46,576 bases of DNA, taken from assembly GCA_017442585.1 (NCBI GenBank), contig JAFRZM010000019.1, positions 1-46,576 on the forward strand, read 5' to 3'. A program made the position numbers and the translations under genes. Positions 41,221 to 46,576 of this stretch are shown here, piece after piece. Every line of letters begins with the position of its first letter. Within the stretch, counting starts at the first letter, position 1. Below the pieces are notes generated by a model. That model was not told where the DNA came from, did no database searches, and saw only the letters and a list, made by a program, of their open reading frames with translations. The DNA is from Lachnospiraceae bacterium. GTDB taxonomy: Bacteria > Bacillota > Clostridia > Lachnospirales > Lachnospiraceae.

Positions 41221-41254
41221 ATAATCGCCTGGGTGAGTACACTCAGGCGATTAT
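41221..41254. terminator. Bidirectional terminator between convergent genes
   Basis: ATAATCGCCTG and CAGGCGATTAT form a perfect 11-bp outer stem, with GTG/CAC within. Serves the binding-protein gene on the plus strand and the penicillin-binding protein on the minus strand. Confidence 0.9.
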
Positions 41255-41255
41255 A

Positions 41256-43334
41256 TTAGTTTGTTTCTTCATCGTCTTCTATTTCATCTTCATCCAACGG
41301 TTCGATGTCTTCTTCCTCTTCTTCGTCCTCCGGTGGTTCTTCAGCCGGCGGTTCTTCTTCCTGCCCAATATACTTTAAGAAATCGACAGGAGAGAGGCCT
41401 TCATGGATTGCAGTCATGAACTGATTCCAAATCGTTGCAGGAAATGTACCACCTTGTAATTTATCAAGTTTCTTCGGCGTATCATATCCCACCCAGATAC
41501 TTGTCGTATAATAATAGGAAAAACCAACAAACCAGCCGTCCTTATTATCGTTTGTGGTTCCTGTCTTACCGGCGCATGGCATGTTAGGTATTGCTTTACC
41601 CTTCGCGGTACCGACGGTTAAAACTCCTTCCATACAAGAAATCATCATCCTGGCAGCATTTCTATCATATACTGCCTTTTCTTCCTGCTCGGTCACGACT
41701 ATAGGATTTCCGTCAGCATCGGTAATCTTTATAATACATGTCGGAATTCTATAAAATCCATCATTCTCTACAGCTGCATATGCAGATGCCATCTCAAGCG
41801 GCGATGCACCGTAGGTGAATCCTCCGAGTGATGCCGGAAGATAATAATCATCTCTCACTATCTTATTAAAATTCATATTTATAAGATACTCTAAGCCCAC
41901 CTTAGGCGAAAGCTCTGCAAAGAGCTGCCATGCGACAGAGTTTCTTGATTTTTCTACCGCTGTGCGGATAGTCATCTCTCCGAGATAAGAATTTTGTTTC
42001 GGAGCGTTTTCTATCTTTTTATCCTCGACTATCGAGTCAGGCGTGAGGCCTCGCTCAAAAGACGGGGTATATACTATAAGCGGCTTTATCGAACTTCCGG
42101 GCTGTCTGTAACTTTGATATGCACGGTTTAAAGTGTAGCCTACATGCTCTTGCGTGCGTCCGCCGACAATCGCAACAACACGTCCGGTATTATTGTCTAT
42201 ACATACACCTGCGCTTTGAAGGAGATATCTTCCGTCTTCGTCAGTCTCGCCGTATTGCGCAAGATTCGTATCGATTGCTTTTTGCAGCTGATCTTGTTTT
42301 TCCAAATCGATTGAAGTATAGATTCTGTACCCTGCGGTAAAAAGCGTCGCCTGGCAGTCTTCGTAAAGCTGTTTATAAGCTGCATCATATACTTCCTGCT
42401 CTTCTTTAGACGAAAACTTATATCTAAATTCGAAGCCGCGAAGCTTCATAAGTTCGCGAGTCGCACAATAATAGGTAAAAGTTTCCACGTAGTCAATCTT
42501 TGTATGCGTGGTTCGTTTAAGTGAGATTGATTCCGCTTTGGCCTCGTTATAACGGGATTCGGAAATCACGTTATCGGATAACATGTTGCGTAATATCTTA
42601 TCGCGGCGCTTATAGGTGTTCGCGATATTATTTACAGGATCGTTATTCGTCGGGCTATTCGGTATCGCGCAAAGAAACGTAACTTCAGATAGCGACAACT
42701 CATCGCAGTGACGCGAGAAGTACCCTTGACTTGCTGCCTCTATACCGTAGTAACCGTTTGCAAAATATATGTTGTTAAAATAAAACTCCAGGATTTTCTC
42801 TTTGCCGTACTTTTCTTCGAGTTCTCTGGCGATAAAGATTTCTTCGACTTTACGCTGCCAGGTGCGCTCGTTACTTAAAAACATGGTTCTAGCAAGTTGC
42901 TGCGTGATTGTAGAACCACCTTGCGTTATCTCGCGCTTCCTTATAACCGATACTGCTGCACGGATTATTGCTTTTAAATCATAACCCTTATGCGTCCAGA
43001 ACTTTTTATCTTCTACAGAAATCATTGCGTCGATAAAGTCCGCCGGAATCTTATCGTATGTTACATAGTAGACGTCTTTCTCGGCTTTAACAGTTGAGAT
43101 AAGCTTGCCGTTGGCATCGTAAACAAGGGATGTTTGATTTGCTTTAAATGTCTGCTCGTTGGACTGTGCAACAATTAGACGCGCTTCTTCATGAAGTGCA
43201 TCAATCTTTTTGGCGTATCCGCCTCCGTAATAATAGGCGACACCAAGCATGATAAGGAGCATTAACGCTATCTGTATCCTTACCGCTATCCAAAAGGCAC
43301 GATATTTGGTTTTCTTTTTCTGTTTTTTTGCCAT
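41256..43334 (-). CDS. Class A penicillin-binding protein (transglycosylase/transpeptidase)
   Basis: 692 residues from MAKKQKKKTKYRAFW, with GGGGATA before this ATG; the longer frame to 43379 was not used. One membrane anchor (IAVRIQIALMLLIMLGVAYYY). Glycosyltransferase 51 domain: EDKKFWTHKGYD with catalytic E108, and TQGGSTITQQLARTMFL. Transpeptidase domain: PGSSIKPLIVY with the active serine, SRNSVAW as the SxN motif and KTGTT. The C-terminus is an extremely acidic, proline-containing tail (EEEPPAEEPPEDEEEEED). It polymerises and cross-links peptidoglycan outside the membrane. Monocistronic. Confidence 0.95.
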   Translation of the reverse strand: MAKKQKKKTKYRAFWIAVRIQIALMLLIMLGVAYYYGGGYAKKIDALHEEARLIVAQSNEQTFKANQTSLVYDANGKLISTVKAEKDVYYVTYDKIPADFIDAMISVEDKKFWTHKGYDLKAIIRAAVSVIRKREITQGGSTITQQLARTMFLSNERTWQRKVEEIFIARELEEKYGKEKILEFYFNNIYFANGYYGIEAASQGYFSRHCDELSLSEVTFLCAIPNSPTNNDPVNNIANTYKRRDKILRNMLSDNVISESRYNEAKAESISLKRTTHTKIDYVETFTYYCATRELMKLRGFEFRYKFSSKEEQEVYDAAYKQLYEDCQATLFTAGYRIYTSIDLEKQDQLQKAIDTNLAQYGETDEDGRYLLQSAGVCIDNNTGRVVAIVGGRTQEHVGYTLNRAYQSYRQPGSSIKPLIVYTPSFERGLTPDSIVEDKKIENAPKQNSYLGEMTIRTAVEKSRNSVAWQLFAELSPKVGLEYLINMNFNKIVRDDYYLPASLGGFTYGASPLEMASAYAAVENDGFYRIPTCIIKITDADGNPIVVTEQEEKAVYDRNAARMMISCMEGVLTVGTAKGKAIPNMPCAGKTGTTNDNKDGWFVGFSYYYTTSIWVGYDTPKKLDKLQGGTFPATIWNQFMTAIHEGLSPVDFLKYIGQEEEPPAEEPPEDEEEEEDIEPLDEDEIEDDEETN

Positions 43335-43414
43335 GCCTATCCCCTGAAATATTATATATGTACATTTTATCATAAACAATTAATCAAGTATAGAAGTACA
43401 TTGTGAAGGAGGGC

Positions 43415-43443
43415 TTGCAATTTAAGACGAGACATGCTAGTAT
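43415..43443 (+). promoter_or_regulatory. Sigma-70 promoter of the DUF3800 unit
   Basis: TTGCAA at 43415-43420, 17 bp, TAGTAT at 43438-43443. Transcription would start near 43450. Confidence 0.65.
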
Positions 43444-43449
43444 AACAGT

Positions 43450-43525
43450 AGTACTTAAGTATTAGAGGCTGGTCGAGAGACCCTGGTCCACATCCAGACG
43501 GGCGAGACGCCCGTCAATTTTTTTT
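43450..43525 (+). ncRNA. Structured leader RNA of a DUF3800 gene
   Basis: From the predicted start point the RNA has GGTC/GACC around GAGA (43471-43482), then GACGGGCG/CGCCCGTC around AGA (43497-43515) followed by eight T residues, a perfect terminator. The ribosome-binding site AAGGAGG begins right after the T tract. A leader of about 75 nt that ends in a terminator ahead of a DUF3800 gene corresponds to the class of DUF3800 RNA motifs described in Rfam. Which motif, if any, cannot be told by eye. Confidence 0.6.
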
Positions 43526-43535
43526 AAGGAGGTTT

Positions 43536-44213
43536 ATGAAGGAACTAAGCATATTTGTTGACGAGTCCGGTGATTGGGGCGCATATAATCACCATTCGCC
43601 ATATTATATTATCACTTTTGTGTTTCACAATCAGAATGTAGAGTTCTCTACAGAATTATCCAGATTAGAAAAGAAATTAAAAGATATCAATTATACAGGG
43701 GATTGTCTTCATGCGGGGCCGATGATTCGGGGCGAAGGAGATTATGAATATTTAAGTATTGATTTCAGACGAATGGTATTCAAGAGAATGATGGCCTTTG
43801 TCAGGCGGGCAGAGGTTCGGTATAAGTCCTTTTGTATTGAAAAACGGCAATTTGGTGATTCAGTTACAGCCATAAGTAGATTGAGCAAACAAATTTCTTT
43901 ATTTATCAAAAGGAATCTTGGGATATTTCTAAAATACGATATTATAAAAGTCTATTATGATAATGGTCAGACAGAGGTTAATAAAATCTTGTCATCTGTT
44001 TTAAACTCCCATTTAGACAATGTAGAATTTAAACGCGTGCAACCAAAAGATTATCGTCTATTTCAGGTGGCTGATTTTCTGTGCACAATGACGTTATTAA
44101 GATTAAAAACCGAGGCAAAAGCGCTTTCTAGATCAGAACTAACTTTTTTTGAAAGCGAGCGTACGCTCAAGAAAGAGTATTTAAAGCACATTGAAGGAAA
44201 AGAGTTTAAGTAG
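43536..44213 (+). CDS. DUF3800 domain protein
   Basis: 225 residues. ELSIFVDESGDWGAYNHHS at the start, YYDNGQTEVNKIL and RLFQVADFLCTMTLL carry the acidic residues of the DUF3800 fold, which is related to RNase H-like nucleases. The early aspartate and glutamate (DES) and the aspartates in VYYDNG and QVADF match the expected active site. DUF3800 genes are frequently linked to structured leader RNAs and to defence or mobile regions. AAGGAGG precedes the ATG directly after a leader terminator, so expression may depend on read-through. Not tied to neighbouring genes. Confidence 0.8.
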   Translation: MKELSIFVDESGDWGAYNHHSPYYIITFVFHNQNVEFSTELSRLEKKLKDINYTGDCLHAGPMIRGEGDYEYLSIDFRRMVFKRMMAFVRRAEVRYKSFCIEKRQFGDSVTAISRLSKQISLFIKRNLGIFLKYDIIKVYYDNGQTEVNKILSSVLNSHLDNVEFKRVQPKDYRLFQVADFLCTMTLLRLKTEAKALSRSELTFFESERTLKKEYLKHIEGKEFK

Positions 44214-44313
44214 ATTTTCGTGGGATATAAGAGGTCATTTAACAGAATGGAGGCCAAATCCGAAAGAATTCCGACAGTTTATAAATTCTTTATAAATATT
44301 TTAGAGAATTTTA

Positions 44314-44340
44314 TTAGCACTCGTCTTGACAGAGTGCTAA
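44314..44340 (+). promoter_or_regulatory. CIRCE element (HrcA operator)
   Basis: TTAGCACTC, 9-bp spacer, GAGTGCTAA, the exact CIRCE consensus. It lies upstream of an Hsp20 gene and overlaps its -35. Confidence 0.96.
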
Positions 44341-44354
44341 TAAGGTGATATCAT
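44326..44354 (+). promoter_or_regulatory. Sigma-70 promoter of the hsp20 gene
   Basis: TTGACA at 44326-44331 lies inside the CIRCE spacer; 17 bp later comes TATCAT (44349-44354). HrcA bound to CIRCE would block the -35. Confidence 0.85.
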
Positions 44355-44371
44355 AAAGCCATAAGAAAAAG

Positions 44372-44404
44372 GAACGGTTCTCCCATCAGAAATTCAAACC
44401 GTTC
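44372..44404 (+). other. Stem-loop in the hsp20 leader
   Basis: GAACGGTT and AACCGTTC form an 8-bp stem with a 17-nt loop, about 30 nt before the AAAGGAGG site. It may tune translation; it does not cover the ribosome-binding site. Confidence 0.4.
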
Positions 44405-44444
44405 GATCACCTTTTGTAAAGGTAATACAAAGGAGGTTTTAATT

Positions 44445-44882
44445 ATGTTATTACCAAGCGTTTTTGGAGAAGATTTATTTGATGATTTATTTGATGGTTT
44501 CGCACGTCCGGTTAAGAAGACCAACTACATGAGCTTTCCGGCATCGACAGTTATGAAGACAGATGTTAAGGAACATGAAAATGGATTCGAGTTAACCATC
44601 GACGTTCCGGGATACAAGAAGGACGAGCTTAAGGCTGAGCTTAGTGATGGTTATCTTACAATATCCGCTCATAAGGAAGACAAGAAAGATGATAAGAAAG
44701 ACGGCGAGTACATCCGCCGCGAGCGTTACGTCGGTACGATGAGCAGATCCTTCTATGTAGGCGAGGCATTGAAGAAAGAAGATATACATGCACACTTCGA
44801 AGACGGCGTACTTACACTCGTAATTCCTAAGAAGGAATTGGAAGAAGAGAAACCGAAAGAAGAGTACATAGCAATTGAATAA
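44445..44882 (+). CDS. Small heat-shock protein, Hsp20 family
   Basis: 145 residues. VFGEDLFDDLFDGF at the N-terminus, then an alpha-crystallin domain from about residue 35: TDVKEHENGFELTIDVPGY, KAELSDGYLTISAH, ERYVGTMSRSFYVG, and HFEDGVLTLVIPK. It binds unfolding proteins without ATP. AAAGGAGG precedes the ATG. Control by HrcA is shown by the CIRCE element that overlaps its promoter. Monocistronic, closed by a strong terminator. Confidence 0.95.
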   Translation: MLLPSVFGEDLFDDLFDGFARPVKKTNYMSFPASTVMKTDVKEHENGFELTIDVPGYKKDELKAELSDGYLTISAHKEDKKDDKKDGEYIRRERYVGTMSRSFYVGEALKKEDIHAHFEDGVLTLVIPKKELEEEKPKEEYIAIE

Positions 44883-44923
44883 GTAAAACCCATTCCATAG
44901 TTCTTTCATATAGAGACTCCGAT

Positions 44924-44970
44924 AGCATCTCCCCTAGGGCGTGTCAAACGCTTTAGGGGAGATGCTTTTT
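44924..44970 (+). terminator. Intrinsic terminator of hsp20
   Basis: AGCATCTCCCCTA and TAGGGGAGATGCT form a 13-bp stem, then TTTTT. Confidence 0.9.
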
Positions 44971-45023
44971 CAAAAGGGGCGGTTTAGACACATAAATGTT
45001 TACTTGGCTCGTGGCTTCGTGGT

Positions 45024-45087
45024 ATAACAGCTTCAAAGAAGCTGTTATCGCATTCACTCGTAATATGAGCACAAGTGCTCGCATTAC
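45024..45087 (+). other. Two stem-loops before the pyrophosphorylase gene
   Basis: ATAACAGCTTC/GAAGCTGTTAT around AAA (45024-45048) is a perfect 11-bp stem. GTAATATGAGCAC/GTGCTCGCATTAC (45060-45087) is an imperfect 13-bp stem. A -10-like TATACT follows at 45102-45107. Similar compact stems lie after glnA. The role is unknown. Confidence 0.5.
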
Positions 45088-45138
45088 TCGCTTTATTGTG
45101 GTATACTAAAGAGGATTATTTTATATGGAGGCGTTAAC

Positions 45139-46356
45139 ATGACTAAAGAAGAAGCAATTAGGAAATGCGAGAAATATAACCAGACACAGGTTTTGAGATT
45201 TTACGACGAATTAACGGACGCAGAAAGAAACGAATTACTTACACAGATAGAAGATACGGACTTTTCCCTCATAGAGCGCGCAGCACATGAAGCTAAAAAG
45301 GGAGAAATCACTCCGATAAAGGCAATGACTGCCGAAAGAATAAAAGAAAATGAAGAAAAGTTTAAAGCTCTCGGGCTTGAAGAGATTAGAAAAGGTCATG
45401 TGGCAGCAGTGCTTTTAGCCGGTGGCATGGGAACAAGACTTGGATCTGACAAGCCGAAGGGCTGCTTTAATATAGGAATAAATAGAGAACTTTACATATT
45501 TGAATGCCTCATCAACAACACGATGGAAGTTGTAAAGGAAGCAGGTAATTACCCGTACTTCTTCGTTATGACATCCGACAAGAATCACGACATGACCGTG
45601 GAATTCTTCACAGAGCATAATTTCTTCGGATATGAGAAGGACAAAGTTCTCTTCTTTAAGCAGGAGATGGCACCTGCTACAGATAATGACGGAAAGATCT
45701 TTTTGGAAGAGAAAAACCGCCTTGCGACATCCCCTAACGGTAACGGCGGATGGTTCTCGTCGATGGTTAAGGCAGGATACGATAAAGTAATAAAAGATAA
45801 TGGCATCAAGTTCCTTAATGTGTTTGCAGTTGATAACGTATTGCAGAGAATTCTTGACCCTGTATTTATCGGCGCGACGGTAGACGGTAAGTTTAGTTCC
45901 GGAAGCAAGGTTATAAAAAAGGCCGCCCCTGATGAAAAGGTTGGCGTTATCTGCCTTGAAGATGGTAAGCCTTCTGTAGTTGAGTATTACGAATTAACTG
46001 ATGACCTTATGAATACAAAGGACGAGAATGGTGAGCCTGCATATAACTACGGCGTAATCCTAAACTACTTATTTGATACAGGTAAGCTTTTGGAGACAAT
46101 AAACAATCCGCTTCCGCTTCATGTGGTAGATAAGAAGATTCCGTGCCTTGATGAAGCGGGTAACTACGTAAAACCTGAGACGCCAAACGGCCATAAGTAT
46201 GAGACTCTCATCCTTGACATGGTACACATGATGCCGGATAACCTTCCGTTTGAAGTAATCCGCGAGAGAGAATTCGCTCCGGTTAAGAATAAGGAAGGAA
46301 TTGATTCGGTAGTGTCTGCAAGAGAACTCTTAAAGAAAAACGGAGTAGAGTTGTAA
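45139..46356 (+). CDS. UDP-sugar pyrophosphorylase (UDPGP type)
   Basis: 405 residues. LLAGGMGTRLGSDKPKG is the nucleotide-binding signature of UTP:sugar-1-phosphate uridylyltransferases of the UDPGP family (the eukaryote-like class, unlike GalU or GlmU). NGNGGWFSSMVKAGY and FNVFAVDNVLQR-like sequence (KFLNVFAVDNVLQRILDP) are further conserved parts. It would make UDP-glucose or UDP-N-acetylglucosamine; the substrate cannot be fixed by eye. ATGGAGG precedes the ATG by 7 nt. Monocistronic. Confidence 0.85.
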   Translation: MTKEEAIRKCEKYNQTQVLRFYDELTDAERNELLTQIEDTDFSLIERAAHEAKKGEITPIKAMTAERIKENEEKFKALGLEEIRKGHVAAVLLAGGMGTRLGSDKPKGCFNIGINRELYIFECLINNTMEVVKEAGNYPYFFVMTSDKNHDMTVEFFTEHNFFGYEKDKVLFFKQEMAPATDNDGKIFLEEKNRLATSPNGNGGWFSSMVKAGYDKVIKDNGIKFLNVFAVDNVLQRILDPVFIGATVDGKFSSGSKVIKKAAPDEKVGVICLEDGKPSVVEYYELTDDLMNTKDENGEPAYNYGVILNYLFDTGKLLETINNPLPLHVVDKKIPCLDEAGNYVKPETPNGHKYETLILDMVHMMPDNLPFEVIREREFAPVKNKEGIDSVVSARELLKKNGVEL

Positions 46357-46386
46357 AAGATGCTGCATTAATAGGTAAAAGCGCAT

Positions 46387-46416
46387 AACCCGCAAGGCAT
46401 ATCGCCTTACGGGTTT
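46387..46416 (+). terminator. Stem-loop terminator after the pyrophosphorylase gene
   Basis: AACCCG and CGGGTT, with AGGC/GCCT inside, ending in TTT and an AT-rich tail. Weak T tract. Confidence 0.6.
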
Positions 46417-46534
46417 CATATTTTACTACCCCGTATTTATTAGGTAATGGATTAGAAGATAAGTAGATTTTTATTTTTGTTTTTATTACACTTTTTATTG
46501 CTCTATCTTTTTTTATCTTTTATTAGAAAAAGGG

Positions 46535-46562
46535 TTGATTTTTTAAAAATGTTTTGTATAAT
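46535..46562 (+). promoter_or_regulatory. Promoter reading out of the window
   Basis: TTGATT at 46535-46540, 16 bp, TATAAT at 46557-46562. The gene it serves lies beyond the right edge. Nothing else is seen between it and the terminator. Confidence 0.65.
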
Positions 46563-46576
46563 GGTGTATGTGGAAC

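Noticed and set aside
1-46576. CRISPR arrays, insertion sequences, phage or integrase genes
   Set aside because: No regularly spaced repeats, no transposase, integrase or recombinase frame was seen on either strand.

Overview
The window looks like the chromosome of a low-GC, strictly anaerobic Firmicute of the Clostridia, most likely a Lachnospiraceae member. The evidence is a ferredoxin-dependent 2-oxoacid oxidoreductase, an arginine deiminase pathway, an HrcA/CIRCE-controlled Hsp20, a folate ECF component behind a THF riboswitch, and a nitrogenase-like cluster tied to metal-chelate uptake. Spacing, strong AGGAGG sites and sigma-70 promoters fit this. The species is inferred, not proven.

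Layout. 1-380: end of a TetR-type regulator running into an irregular tRNA-Phe-like sequence and a terminator. 400-5500: an AT-rich accessory block with a small exported peptide, a TPR regulator split by a frameshift, an unknown membrane-anchored protein and an ABC exporter; a nearly identical 25-bp box stands at the same distance before the peptide gene and before the exporter operon, so this is a candidate peptide-signalling or peptide-export system. 5777-12705: DUF58 / DUF4129 / MoxR / DUF58 / DUF4129 / DUF4129, an envelope-associated MoxR operon. 13050-16343: P-loop ATPase, ferredoxin and the VorB-type alpha, beta and gamma subunits of a 2-oxoacid:ferredoxin oxidoreductase. 16497-17927: glutamine synthetase. 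18100-22170: rpiB and the arginine deiminase pathway arcA, arcB, arcC. 22243-22665: zinc-ribbon/HTH protein of the flagellar-operon type. 22843-31400: an oligopeptide ABC importer oppABCDF in which OppC, OppD and OppF carry large insertions, plus a small membrane protein.

31536-34418: THF riboswitch with a folate-type ECF S component, then a TlpA-like lipoprotein, a 54-residue CXXC protein and a membrane polyferredoxin. 34518-41201: TM1266-type regulator, FecCD permease, ABC ATPase, NifH-like protein, two NifD/NifK-like proteins and a substrate-binding lipoprotein. There is no nifB, nifE or nifN, so this is probably not a dinitrogenase; it is best read as a nitrogenase-like reductase coupled to import of a metal chelate or tetrapyrrole, and it is the strongest candidate for an undescribed system here. 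41256-43334 (minus): class A penicillin-binding protein. 43415-44213: promoter, structured leader with terminator, and a DUF3800 protein. 44314-44882: CIRCE-controlled Hsp20. 45139-46356: UDP-sugar pyrophosphorylase.

The central metabolic genes fit amino-acid fermentation: peptides enter through Opp, 2-oxoacids are oxidised by the Vor-type enzyme to give reduced ferredoxin, arginine yields ATP through carbamate kinase, and ammonia is re-assimilated by GlnA. Reduced ferredoxin could also feed the nitrogenase-like enzyme and the membrane polyferredoxin, but that link is inference.
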